A stretch of 64,000 nucleotides of DNA from Acephala macrosclerotiorum (taxonomy: Eukaryota > Ascomycota > Leotiomycetes > Helotiales > Mollisiaceae): assembly GCA_014904845.1 (NCBI GenBank), contig MU119253.1, positions 124,001 through 188,000 on the forward strand, in the 5' to 3' direction. How positions within the stretch are numbered: the stretch's first letter is position 1; every line of letters starts with the position of its first letter. Below, piece by piece: positions 33,447 to 44,629 of the stretch. The notes under the pieces are model-generated. The model did not search any database and had not been told where the DNA came from. It saw only the letters and a list, made by a program, of their open reading frames with translations. Both the position numbers and the translations under genes were made by a program.

Positions 33447-36077
33447 ATGGAAGAGAAACAGATCCCTAATCATGGTCATACGCCAATGAGAAGAAGAGCC
33501 ATCTGCAGCAGTTGTCGACGTCGAAAGGTATCAAATATCCTTATTCTACGGCTAAATGAAAAGGATATCGTTTGGACTTGACTGACAGCTTTCTAGAGCA
33601 AATGTGATAGCCGTGAGCCCCAGTGCTCTACCTGCATCGCGCACAAGAGTCATTGTTATTACGATAAGCCTCCATCGTTGGCATACGTCCGGTCCCTCGA
33701 GGCAAAGATTGAGAAACTGCTGCAAGAGAAGGAAGCTCGAAGCAGCGGGACCGGGGAGAGAAATGAGGTTCGTTTGTGCATGTTCGACCAACGCAAATTA
33801 CTAAGGCATCTGATGAAGATTGCAGGACAAAGAACATTTCAAGAGTCCAAGTGAAGGTGTCGGTCCTGCTTCCCCTTTTGCCACTCGCCCAGTAGACACC
33901 ATCAGCGAGCTCAGCAGTCCACCCTACCAAGTTGGCGATGTCGGCCGAAATGAGAGGAGGCCGAGTGAGCACTGGGTATCTGAGATAAGTGTTGATAGTC
34001 GTGGGGGAGTCTGCTATCATGGACCAACCTCATCATTCCACGAAGCGCCCTCAAAGGACGGCAGCTCTAGAGCGGTTGAAGCCGAGCGTCTCAGCAACGC
34101 CGAGAACGACAGTTTCCAAGATACGCATCGGATTAGAGACTCGCTCGTATCCAATGCTGCTGCGCAACGACATCTGGAGGTGATGGCTATAGAGAACATT
34201 ACTGGCGTTCAAAATGAGGTCACGACTAGAACAGCGAACGAGCTGCTGAAATACCATTGGTGCTGGATCCATCCCACATTCCAATTCGTCTACCGTCCAG
34301 CATTCACACGTAAGTCTCCAAACTTCATGTTTATTTAAGTTAGCATTAATGAGTGGTCAGGAGACATGGCCCTGAGTTCGCACGTTCGACCAGAGACATC
34401 ATACTTCTCTGAGACATTGTTAAAAGTTCTTTTGGGACATTGCTCAAGATTTCGTGCTCAACGAGGAGAATCAGCAAACACAATCATGGAAAGGCTCACA
34501 CAGCAAGCTCGCGTCTCCATCGGATTAGCAATATCAGAGCCAAGTTCAATCCCGATGATTCAAGCTCTCCTACAACAATCCGCAAGAGAAGTTGCTTTCG
34601 CAAACTCGTCCCAAGGTAAGAAGAATCAACACAAATGGAGTTCTAGCTTACTTTTACAGCATGGCTGTACTCTGGTATGGCGTCTAGGATGGCAATCGAT
34701 CTGGGGATTCATTTACCCAACGATAAACTACGCGTACATGTTAAAGGCTTGACCGCGGAGGACATCGAGATTCGCAAAAGATGCTTCTGGAGCTGTTATA
34801 ATTGGGACAAAGTCATCAGCCTCTACTGTGGTCGCATGCCAGCGTTCATTCCACCAGTCGACACCAACGCCCCTGAATTTAGTGAGTTGCCCAATGTCGT
34901 CTCTTATATTGACCTCACAATCACTTTCTTCTCATACCATGAGCCAATTACTGACTAGACATTTGCAGTGGACGGCTTCACCGAGAACGAGCCATGGATG
35001 CCGTACTACGGCAACGAGGAGCAGCAGAGCTCTTCACGACCACAATATCTACCACAGAGCAGTTATATGGTATCTTCCTTCACGAGCATGTGTAAACTCT
35101 GTATAATTTTGAGCGACATCATGCTGGAGATTTATGACGCTAGCCCTGAGTCCCAAGACGCCGCCAGCGACACTGGCTCAACAACACAAAACTCAAAGAA
35201 CTCGGCATTCATCCGAATATCATCTTCGATCCGAAATTTCTGGAACGAGCTGCCAGAAGTAATTCGACTCAATATTAAGGGCCTCCCGATTCTGAGCCCT
35301 CCACTTCACATTGTGTCTCTCAATCTCCTCTACCACACAACCCTGATCCTTCTCCACCGTCCTTTCATTATTGGAGCGACAGACTTCCAAAATGCAGCAG
35401 TGTCTCGATCATATCAGATCTGCGTCGCTGCAACTGCAGCAATCCATGACCTTCTGCAGCTGATCACCTCGACGTTCGGCTATGGCCATACCACATATTT
35501 GAACTGTTACAGCACATATATCGCGGCCACCATCGCAGTCCTGCAATTTCAACTTCAGGACGAAACAATCCCCTTGCCACCAACGGACATTCCAAGTGAG
35601 AAACTGGACTTGAAATTCTTCCTCGGTGTACTGCAGCGCTCAGCAACGGCGATGCCTGGCCTCAACAGAAGCGTGGATATCGTGAAGCGACATATGCAGA
35701 CAATCTTGGACCGACGCGCAAAACGATACTTGGACTCTCTTTTCCCTACCGACAACATTAACAACTACTTGTCTGCACTATCCAAACCAGGCCACCAGCA
35801 TCACCCCGCAATCGCCAACACAGCCCACTCTACAGATCAGGTTGCGCAACCACAGACGGATGAAAGCTTCCAATCCTACTCAGGATTCAGTCTTGAAGGA
35901 CTGCCAGCTTTCCCAGGCCAAAACTTCAATGTCGGAACAGATTTCACCCTTGACCAGGAAATTACAGACCCTGAAATGAGAGCAGCGCTTCTCGGCCTGG
36001 ATCCCCACCTCACACTACACCACGAGAACTCGGACTGGACTTACGGAGGCTTTTATATGGGTGATCAAATGCAATGA
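33447..36077 (+). CDS. Zn2Cys6 transcription factor
   Basis: Exons 33447-33527, 33597-33767, 33826-34309, 34361-34615, 34660-34881 and 34969-36077 (introns 69, 58, 51, 44, 87 bp) give 773 residues. The DNA-binding cluster is complete: Cys at 20, 23, 30, 37, 40 and 47 (CX2CX6CX6CX2CX6C), split by intron 1 after CRRRK. It is followed by the linker YVRSLEAKIEKLLQEKEA, a predicted coiled coil for dimerisation. The middle homology region begins about residue 195 (LLKYHWCWIHPTFQFVYRP), with LYSGMASRMAIDLGIHL, RKRCFWSCYNWDKVISLYCG and RMPAFIPP. The acidic C-terminus is likely the activation region. It is a nuclear activator; because it adjoins transporter, hydrolase and dehydrogenase genes, pathway-specific control of them is the simplest inference. 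Confidence 0.9.
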
Positions 36078-36155
36078 AGATGACTCGTTCATTCCTCATC
36101 AATATTCCAACATGAGCGCACTCAATGTCCCACTAGAGCCGGGACATCGCCCACT

Positions 36156-37685
36156 TCAAACCCGCATACTCTCCGGCGGGCCTAGATAACTCGTCCTCAC
36201 CCCTCCTAAATCCATCACTACCCTTTGAAACACAACACCCGGCTCCACAGCCCAAAGATTCAACACATGCGCTCCAGCCGTGACATCATGTTTCGTAGCA
36301 TGATCGTACCCATTCCTTACTACACCATCATGCCACGTACTAGGTAGTGTTCCCAATCCGTAATCGGCACGTATTGCGCTTTCGTTGGTGCTGCGTTGTC
36401 GATTGAGATTGCATAGCTCAAGGGGCGGGAGGGATCGGTGTTTAGGAAGGCGGAGAGGTAGACTGTGATGGAAGTAGTGCCAGCGGTGAAGAGATAGATG
36501 TCGTAGGTTAGTCTTGGGGAAGAAGGGGGAGATTGGGTGGAAATGGTGTGCGGGAGGAGGGTCACTCCGGAGAGTGTGCGGCTGTAGCCAGGGATGATGC
36601 CATATGAAGCGTCGGAGGAAAAGGTTACGGTGGATCAATGTTCGGGCTCGACGGTGATTTGCTTGTCGCTTTCCACGAAGCCTGAGAGGTCCTTTGAGAC
36701 AAGATTGTTCGAAAGTGGGAGGGTGATGGTGGAGGTCGAGCCACTTGCTGTGACGACGATCTTTGAGGTCGTAGATGAGGCGGGAGTAGTAGGCTAGTTG
36801 ATGGTGATGTTTACTCTTTGCTCGGATGTCAACCCTGACGCTGCTAATTGTTCTGAGGAGGGGCTCAACTTCACCCAAGGATCGGACGAAATGGTGAACG
36901 AAGCCGCATCGCTTTTAGCAAAAACATCAATCCATCTAAAAGCAGGTCCGTATGGACTCATTGGTGGTAATGCCGAAGTCGTGCTTCCACCACCAATAAA
37001 TACACCAGGCGTTGCACTTGCACTCTTCGCTGGAGTCGACAGAGCAGGCATGTTATTTGATGACGGTTCTTGCCTTTAAATCGTTAGCACCTCAAGAAGA
37101 TACCACGATACTTGACACTAGATGGACCCTGATATCGAGTGCGAAGATGTTCGTTTACGGAGCTGGAGGTACGTCTGCGAACCAATACCATGGTGGAGCT
37201 CCGATTTGCTCCGAGATATCATATAGTCCATATATTGGCCCACGTTTGTCGCTGCCGGCGATGACGAGAGCTGACCCCAATCCGGGCATAGGATCTGTTA
37301 CGATCGTGGTGGTGAAGGATTCCCATTGTCCTTGAGTCTACGAGATATCGATCTTCCCTGCAGATACGAGAGAGTGGATCAAACTGGACTTGCCGAGTGT
37401 GCCTGCGATGATTGCTGGGCCCGAGGTGAGCGACTGATCTGTGGATGTTTGGTTTTTGGTGTTGACTGTGAGATTCTTTCCTGTTACTTATCCAAAGTCC
37501 ACAGAGAGGTCTTGGCCTGCGCGGAGAACGCCTGGGAAATCGGAGCTGGAGTGGATCAAAGTCGCGACTGCAGTGCCTCCTGCCAACTGTAGTGGTCCTT
37601 CAATGAAAGATATCACTCGTTGTTGACCTAATGCCAGTACATGGGAAGCAAAACAGGGTAGACTGAGAAGAATTGACAACTACAT
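36156..37685 (-). pseudogene. GH115 alpha-glucuronidase, internally deleted and nonsense-rich
   Basis: GH115 enzymes remove glucuronic acid side chains from xylan. The start is ATG at 37685-37683, but the next codon is TAG (37682-37680), probably CAG before, followed by a clear signal peptide (LSILLSLPCFASHVLA). Then come LAGGTAVATLIHSSSDFPGV and RAGQDLSVDFG, a TAA at 37488-37490, SFTTTIVTDPMPGLGSAL, VIAGSDKRGPIYGLYD, ISEQIGAPPWYW and KYRGIFL. There the gene jumps to its C-terminal part: LPPMSPYGPAFRWIDVF, DPWVKLSPSSE, ITIN followed by TAG at 36794-36796 (Trp expected), a TGA at 36635-36637, PGYSRTLSGVTL, and after a frameshift near 36350 GAHVLNLWAVEPGVVFQ and SYLGPPES. Roughly 600 residues including the catalytic domain are missing. 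It is tail-to-tail with the activator gene. Confidence 0.85.
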
Positions 37686-38081
37686 CTTGCAAATCGTGGG
37701 ACGAGACTAGCTCAGGACAGACCACTTCACAAGGCTGGAGCCATGACTTTTGAAGCAAAATGCGGGATTACTTAGCCCGCATTTATATTCTAGAAGATCT
37801 AGCTCTTATGTTTGGAATATAAATTTCAATTGGCATATATGAGCTTCGGCAAGCAAGGTACCAAGTTGCCGGGCTCGGATTTAGCCATTAAACAGACGGG
37901 GAATGATGCTGCACAAAAAAGTACAACAATATTACGTACAATTTGAACAAATTGATTTCCAAAGAGCTCCTTTAGAAGACTGAAGTCTGAAACGGAGAGG
38001 AAGTCCCTGGCGGTGACAGCGACAAGTTAGTCACGTGCTAATCGAGCATTGCTCCCGTCCCATCTGTCGTAATGCTGTTGA
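37686..38081. other. Intergenic region
   Basis: Upstream of the dead glucuronidase and downstream of the DUF924 gene. No gene seen. Confidence 0.5.
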
Positions 38082-38681
38082 TTAAAATCCATGAGGGTGC
38101 TCCTTCAGGTACTCAATCTCCTCAGGAGTGGAAATCCTTCCCAAGATCTCGTTTCGCGAAGGAAAACGACCAAATCTCAAAATACAGTTCTTGTGTCGCT
38201 CAGCAAACGCGACCGACATCTTCGCCTTCTCTGCAATCTCCGGGTTCTCACAACGCGCGTGTAGAGACTCAAACATTCCAATACCAGCAATCTGCCCAAT
38301 GAGCGTCTCGCTATGCATCAATGGCATGAAGAAAAAGGTTTCTTGAATGTTCGAAACCTCGTGATGGAACCCTTTCGCGATTGATTTTGTCGCGATGTCG
38401 AATGCCATGGGATCCGCACTGAATGAGTCTGGCGTGCCCCGATAGACATTTCGAGAAAATTGATCAAGGAGGATGATAAGAGCGAGTGAGCCTTGAGCTT
38501 GAGAGGTCCAGGAGTTGAGCTTTGCCGCGCGTGCTTTTTCGATAAGATCGCCGAATTGGTCTTTGACCTCCAGGTCGATTTTCTCGCCGCCTCCGAACCA
38601 TTTCTTATGGGCTTCTGGGCCGTCAAACCAGTACGAAAGAGTGCGATTGATATCGGTATCTATGTTGGGGATTGAGGACAT
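38082..38681 (-). CDS. DUF924 family protein
   Basis: A single exon of 199 residues, the normal length for this small all-helical family found in bacteria and fungi. Hallmarks: LSYWFDGPEAHKKWFGGGE, SLALIILLDQFSRNVYRGTP, FMPLMHSETL and RFGRFPSRNEILGR near the end. The repeated helix pattern resembles tetratricopeptide-like proteins; the biochemical role is unknown. No targeting signal. The frame is intact. Confidence 0.92.
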   Translation of the reverse strand: MSSIPNIDTDINRTLSYWFDGPEAHKKWFGGGEKIDLEVKDQFGDLIEKARAAKLNSWTSQAQGSLALIILLDQFSRNVYRGTPDSFSADPMAFDIATKSIAKGFHHEVSNIQETFFFMPLMHSETLIGQIAGIGMFESLHARCENPEIAEKAKMSVAFAERHKNCILRFGRFPSRNEILGRISTPEEIEYLKEHPHGF

Positions 38682-39431
38682 TGGGCGAAAGAACGATGGT
38701 GAGTAGAGAGTTGATCTGAATGCTGCTTGAAAGCCGAGAATCTGACATCTGTCAGTACTTGAAGACTGTGGTACCGGAAAGATTTACAGACCTTACTGAA
38801 TGTCGAGGTGAGATTGTAAGCCCTCATCGTAGACCTTTGTAGCTGTGATCTCACTTCTTTTGTAGATTCCAACACGTATTCCGGGACTTGGTAAGACTTT
38901 AAGTTCGAGTTCCGGACCCGAGGAAAGGTCCAGCGCTAAGGTTGAAAACATTGATGACAAAGAGGCGCGCTCCATGATTCCCGTACCTTGCGTCTTTTGA
39001 ACGCAGGACGATGTCTCATCAACAGCATGAAGAGTTTTCACCTCCACAAAGGAATATAGAATCTTCGATGACAAGCAGAAAAACACTCATGTTGTAAGCA
39101 TCGTGGACAACGAGCTCGGAGACTACTCGCCCCATGAGCACGTGTGGACACTCACACTCAGTCCGCAAAGGGTGGTTGGCTGTTTGTAGTCCCCAGCTTC
39201 CGCCATCATTTCATATTGGAAAGACTCTCATATGTATCCGATGCCCTCTCTTTTCCAGCTATCTGCAACTTTGAGAAAGTCTCAAGTCACGTGTCTGTTA
39301 TCTTTCCTCCACCTTTGAGGCTGCTTCACCCATTCTTGTATCTAGCTTGTAATTGTCGCTGGCTTGATTTGCATTTCGTCCTTCCTGTTCTCTCTGTTCT
39401 GCTTCATCACTGACTCGCCTTTCTGTTGTTC
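38682..39431. other. Divergent intergenic region
   Basis: 750 bp between the DUF924 and P450 start codons. A 97-codon minus-strand frame at 38793-39086 has no recognised domain and is not called. Confidence 0.5.
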
Positions 39432-41159
39432 ATGGCATCCATCTACGGAGAATTGCGGGGTAATACGATCAACATGCGTGGGCCTTTCATCTCAAAGTGG
39501 CAGGAGATGCCCACTCTTATCAAGCTGCTTGTTTTTGCAATTCTCGCCCTCCAATACTTCGCATTCAAGAACCTTCTCAGAATCAAAGGGGTACCAGGCC
39601 CGAAGCTCTACGCTCTGACGAAATGGCGACTGGCATACGACGACTGGAGAGGCACAAGGACGAGAACAATCAACCAACTTCATCAAGAATTCGGCCCTGT
39701 GGTTCGCATTGGACCCAACGAGATGTCATTCAATAGCCTCTCAGCACTCAAGACCATTTATGGAGCCGGAAGCGGATTCGAGCGAACCACTTACTATCGC
39801 ATGTTTGACGTCTACGGGCGCCCGAATCTCTTCTCATTCACCAGCGTCAAGGCCCACGGCGAACGAAAGAAGTTGCTCAACCATGCCTACTCAAAGTCCA
39901 GCATCCTCAAGGTCACGGCACCTGCTGTGGAGCAAAAAGCTTGGGAATATATGAAGTTACTAGAGACATCCCCGGAGACAGCGAGCGAGATCTTTCATAG
40001 CTTGCACTACTACTCTCTAGATAACATTACACACTTCCTTTATGGAGAAAACTTTGGGGCGACGTCTGCATTGGCGGGTTCGGCCTCAGACAGAGCTATC
40101 ATGGACGATGTTTTGGATCCTGCTCGGCGGAAAATGAGTTGGTTTCTCGTACATTTGCCACGATACACGAAGTGGTTGATAACCAGGACCGGACTTGCTG
40201 AGACCATGGTTGCTGGATTGTTGCCACAGAAGAAGCCAACTGCCATGACTGGCCTCCGCACTCATGCTTTGAAATCCTGGGAAACATTCTACGCCTCCTC
40301 ATCTAATATGAAAGCTAGGTCGAAGAGCACAACTATTATTGGAAAGCTGTGGGACCATCACATATCGAAGAAGCAAGGTGGACTGCTCAATTTGGAGATC
40401 GCATCTGAGGTAGCGGATCATTTCCTTGCTGGGATCGATACGACAAGCGACACTCTCATGTTCCTGATCTGGGCGCTTTCGCTCCCAGAAAACCTTCATT
40501 CCCAGCAAAAGCTCATCGATGAAGTCTTGGCAATGCCAAAATCGGATCTGGATGCACGAGGGATCCCGACAGCTGATGCGACAGGCAAGTTACCATATCT
40601 CGATGCCGTGATCAAGGAGACACTGAGACTCTATGCACCACTTCCAGCATCCGAGCCTCGACTTCTCCCTACCGATACGACAATCGATGGCTTCCAGGTT
40701 CCTGCCAACACCACCGTTGGCATGTCGCCATACAGTTTACATCGAAATCCAGAAGTGTATCGAGATCCATTGGTCTTCAATCCCGACCGATGGCTTGGTG
40801 ACGCCAAGGATGTGGCAGAGATGAAGAAATGGTTCTGGGCGTTCTCGAGTGGTGGAAGGATGTGCATCGGGCTCCAGTCAGTTATCTGGACTACCTTGGA
40901 TGATCAAGACTGACGAGGATAGTTTGGCGATGGCAGAGATGACTACATTGACTGCTGCGATCTACAGAGAGTATCGGACGAAAGTGAAGGCTGGCACCGA
41001 GGATATCACGCCAGGGATCACCAGTCGATTTGAGGTGTTCTATGACGAGTCTAAACCACATATGAGGGTCTGCATCAAACTGGTCACTTAGACTTCTTAT
41101 GCTAATTTACTTTACAGGAGCATGAATGCTGGATTGACTTCGAGAAGCAAGTGCGATAG
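39432..41159 (+). CDS. Cytochrome P450 monooxygenase
   Basis: Exons 39432-40876, 40923-41067 and 41118-41159 (introns 46 and 50 bp) give 543 residues. A microsomal P450: the N-terminal anchor LIKLLVFAILALQYFAF is followed by the hinge GVPGPKLYALTKW. I-helix oxygen-binding motif AGIDTTSDT, K-helix ExxR in KETLR, FNPDRW, and heme loop FSSGGRMCIG with Cys near residue 476. Intron 1 lies just after the heme loop, so that splicing gives GLHLAMAEMTTLTAAIYREY. Intron 2 joins HMR to EHECWIDFEK. All core motifs are present, so it is probably functional. Substrate unknown. Divergent from the DUF924 gene; no obvious biosynthetic neighbours. Confidence 0.9.
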
Positions 41160-41317
41160 GGGAGGTGGTCTAGCAAGGCGCTAAAGATTAGGTCCCGCCA
41201 GAGTATCATCAATAGCGCCTTCCCTCCCATGACTAAGAGTCCACAACCAAATTCAATATCTCTTTCGTACATTTCAATTCGTTTCCCTTCAATCTCCTTC
41301 GATTTCACACACTCAAC

Positions 41318-41824
41318 ATGACTTCTCAACCACCACCAAACTCGCCTCTCAAACGGCGCCTCGTGTACACCTTCGACAGGTACAAGAAGACATCTTCACC
41401 TGGGGACTGGCTCAGAGAATCAAAAGAGGAGCTTCAGTTCCTCTTGACACGACGGGACGAACAACCCCGCCACAAGGTCCTATCTTCAAATCATGGAGAA
41501 TGAGTTCCGCATTTTAATCATGAATCAGACTATCGACGAGAGAGACTGGTGGTATCATTGCCATGTTCTGAGAAGGCACGACCTTATGAGAATGCAGCAT
41601 ACGCTCTAGGACGAGATCGACGAGCATTTGAGTCTAGAATCCTAGACATCGAGCGCGAACGGACCAGGGCCGAGATGAGGGCGGGTTTGGACGAGACTCT
41701 GAAGATGTATTTTTACGATATATCCACTGTCTCGGGCAAGGTTCCGCATGAGCTCTCTGAGAGGCCAACTTTTTATGTATTGGTCGGGGAAGTGAGAAGA
41801 CATAAGATGGGCGACGAAGTCTAA
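41318..41824 (+). pseudogene. Family 1 paralogue, frameshifted (member A)
   Basis: Starts MTSQPPPNSPLKRRLVYTFD and reads ESKEELQFLLTRR, then needs a frame change to continue (NPATRSYLQIMENEF, DERDWWYHCHVL), and another to reach LGRDRRAFESRILDIERERT and MRAGLDETLKMYFYDI before stopping at 41824. The same order of blocks occurs in the next gene (SPLVRRFKYTES; KAELEFLMIRP; AQDRKALRRGVVDIE; EMLDALEDYEKRYFVYI), so this is a shortened, broken copy. No known domain; the protein is charged and helical, without signal peptide or membrane segment. Two shifts in 500 bp make it a pseudogene. Confidence 0.6.
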
Positions 41825-42033
41825 TTGAGGAGAGCGAACTTTCCGCATTGGATATTCGCGCTCAAGCGCCAAGGTCCTGCTAGGCAATACCGCACTTGCT
41901 CCTTCCTTCACTTGAGTGGCTTCCCAGTCCAAATCCAAATTACTATCTTTTCACGCAGACTTTCGTCCTACTTGAACTGTCAGGCCTTTTTGATTGGCAC
42001 CAAAGTTCATTTGCTAAAACGTCCAGATTCACC

Positions 42034-43149
42034 ATGGCTTCTTGTATACCTGGCATCCCGGCATCCATACCCGCACCGCCCTCGTCTCCCCTCGTGAGAA
42101 GATTCAAATACACCGAGTCCGTGAAATCCGAGTCCGATTTCGAAAATTCCAAAGCAGAGCTCGAGTTTCTAATGATTCGACCCACAATAACGCCATCTGC
42201 CAAACTCCATCTTCTATTCCTTCACTCATACTTCGAATCGCGCCTCAGATGGTGGGACAACAACAAACGGTGCCCTTGACCAGCATGGAGCGAAAAGAAA
42301 AAGAGGGATGTTATGAAGGCTGAGGGAGCATTGGCAATGCAGCTGACGCAGGATCATCAGCTCCAAGCACTCACGATGACCTTTCGGAAGCTCACTTTGA
42401 ATAACATTCGACTGCGTTACCAGAAGCACCACCATCAAGGACTTACACAACCTTCAGGAGATTCCAACAACTATTTTGCACGAAATCGCTCCGACAATAC
42501 GAAATTACCCTATAAGGTGGGTTGGAATGCAGTTTGGGAGAATATCAAGGTGGATGTTCAAGAGCTTGAGAAATGGGAGACCGATTGGTGGTGGCGGCTT
42601 TTCCGCGATGAACCCCAGACTCCGTGGCTGGAATATTGGAGAGACCTTGCCAGAAGTATATGGTTCTGTTTGGAGGAAGTAATCTCACAGATCAAGTACA
42701 GAGAGAACGAAACTTCAAAGACCAGCAACTTGGAGTCGCTTCGCAGAGAGGGCAACATGATTGCTGTTGCGCGGATTCTGGCACAGGATAGGAAGGCTTT
42801 GAGGAGAGGCGTTGTGGATATCGAGACGGAGCAGACACGGAATGAGATGTTGGATGCTTTGGAGGACTACGAAAAGAGGTATTTCGTCTACATTGATATT
42901 GAAGAGGGGCGGGGAAGATATTCTGGAATGGTGGAGTACGAGTTGACACCCGAGGAGAGGCAGAGAATTGACAAAATCCATACTGTTCGGGAGCAGGCCT
43001 TTGAATTCTCTGAGCCTCTTCCATTGGTGCAACTTGGGAGCTTGGTGGACGACGAGACTCTCATTATAGAGGACGGCAGCAGGTATTCTCAAAGTCAAAT
43101 AGTCGCACAAGAGAAAGGCCCAAGAATGCTGGCACTGGAGCAATTTTGA
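42034..43149 (+). pseudogene. Family 1 paralogue with one in-frame TGA (member B)
   Basis: The reading frame from ATG 42034 is open to 43149 except for a single TGA at 42277-42279 (codon 82). It would otherwise make a protein of about 371 residues. N-terminal part: SPLVRRFKYTES, DFENSKAELEFL. After the stop: a Gln/His-rich linker, WNAVWENIKVDVQELEKWET, WLEYWRDLARSIWFCLEEV, ARILAQDRKALRRGVVDIET and YFVYIDIEEGRGRYSG, then an acidic C-terminus. It is the longer relative of the gene at 41318. No intron removes the TGA in phase. It is either a recent nonsense allele, a readthrough gene, or two genes; I favour the first. Function unknown, no domain recognised. Confidence 0.55.
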
Positions 43150-43345
43150 GAAGTCCCCAGGGTTTTTCTGGCGCTTTAGAAGATTGTGGGTCTTGGGATG
43201 GAAAGGTGGGCTGCAAAGATACTAGGTGATAGAAACTTCCTTAATTTTACTTAACAATCATTTTGGAACCTTAACTAGATTGTATTGTAGCTCTTCTTCA
43301 CAAAACCGAGTCATTTTGTCTACATCGCATTCCAACTTTTTAGAA

Positions 43346-44110
43346 TCATTCAGCAGCTTCCACTGAAACGACTTGCTTCCGCAGCACCCTCAGCCTAGCT
43401 TTCAGGCCTTTCAATGATTCCGACGAGTGTATGAAATCCCTTCCTACTTCTAAAGCTTTCCGCTCCTCGCCACTCAACGTCTCTAATTGTGCTATGTTCT
43501 CTGCTTTAGCAATAATCCTTACAAACTCACTTGGTAACATTTCGCGTTCTCGACATATAATCAACTCCTCTGCCCTCAACTGCTTCACGTCACCTTCACC
43601 ACGTATTCTCCTCCACAATATCAACAAGAAGCCTTTCTGATGGTGCGGCTTCCTCTTTTTCTTCTCCTTATTCTCCACTTGATCACAGAGTACACTCGCT
43701 TCTGCATGCAACTCCATGAGAAACTTCGTAAAAGCCTTCAACACTTTCTTTTCAGACTTCTTATCAAGTTCAAAATCACCCATGAAGCAGAACTTGCACA
43801 CAGCTTCACGTATCTGATGTCGTGTTATCATGACTTGCGCGATTTCCCTTGCAATATCTTTGAACGGGATTTTGGGCTCTCGAACAACAACAATGCTGGA
43901 GGTCTCTGGACGCTTGGTGTAAGTTGCTACCCGCAGATACTTCCATCGTGATTCCAGTAGTCGACCTTCTATTTCCGTGAGAATTGTCCACGGTACGTTG
44001 AAGCTGAAGCTTTCTCGGTTTAGGTTGCGACCTAGATATTTGTGATCTCGGTGATATGTTATAGCGAGATCAAGAGCCTGGGAGAGCGAAGCTTCGTATT
44101 CGTCTTCCAT
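43346..44110 (-). CDS. Family 2 array protein C (function unknown)
   Basis: A single exon of 254 residues, member of a locally expanded family (others at 44630, 45797, 48033, 51641 and 54278). Shared blocks in order: ALDLAITYHRD near residue 15, IAREIAQVMITRHQIREAV with CKFCFMGD, TKFLMELHAEASVL, a Lys-rich linker (KEKKKRKPHHQK), PSEFVRIIAKAENI, and the C-terminal signature RDFIHSSESLKGLKARLRVL then RKQVVSVEAAE. No signal peptide, membrane segment or known domain; predicted mostly helical and cytosolic or nuclear. The short first exon seen in several paralogues is absent; a trace of it (ERHDL) lies out of frame just upstream of the ATG, so the gene may have lost its original start. Confidence 0.65.
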   Translation of the reverse strand: MEDEYEASLSQALDLAITYHRDHKYLGRNLNRESFSFNVPWTILTEIEGRLLESRWKYLRVATYTKRPETSSIVVVREPKIPFKDIAREIAQVMITRHQIREAVCKFCFMGDFELDKKSEKKVLKAFTKFLMELHAEASVLCDQVENKEKKKRKPHHQKGFLLILWRRIRGEGDVKQLRAEELIICREREMLPSEFVRIIAKAENIAQLETLSGEERKALEVGRDFIHSSESLKGLKARLRVLRKQVVSVEAAE

Positions 44111-44629
44111 CAGTTCGTGAGGTCGTGAGGTCGTGGCGTTCCGGGGACTGATAGGGCTGAGGGACTCGAGTGACAGTTTGACACTTGTTGGAAGAATTCT
44201 AACTTCTTTAGATTGTAGGGTAAATTGGTCAAGTTGAGTATTACTTGCCAGCTTGGTGAGGACACGAGGTTGTAATTAAAACTGATGTCGTGAATTCGTT
44301 GGAGTATCATGGAAGAAGCAACGAGAATGTCTCACTCGGTCTCACTTGTACCACCAGGTGCAGCCTTGATCACGTCCTGGTGCAGCCTTCTCGTTCAAGA
44401 AGGCAATTATCTCGTGACTTGGTGCTTCTTCGTGCAACCGATGGCTTCCCCACAGTAGGGGAGAACGTGCATGTCAAGCGATAGAATTCTTCAGGCTGTC
44501 ATCGCTATATTTTAGGGATTCGTAGTCATGTTTCAGGGCAATCTCGCTTGGTTTTTCAGGCTAGTGCCACTGAAATACAGCGCCTTCACGCTACAACAAA
44601 TCTATCAGACGCACGGCGAGAGAGCACTC
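44111..44629. other. Intergenic within the family array
   Basis: No gene seen in about 520 bp between array members C and D. Confidence 0.5.

Noticed and set aside
36594..36797. Plus-strand ORFs over 36.6-37.6 kb as separate genes
   Set aside because: They are antisense shadows of the GH115 pseudogene, whose minus-strand translation matches the family over many blocks.
38793..39086. 97-codon minus-strand ORF upstream of the DUF924 gene
   Set aside because: No domain, no leader features, and it lies in a divergent promoter region.
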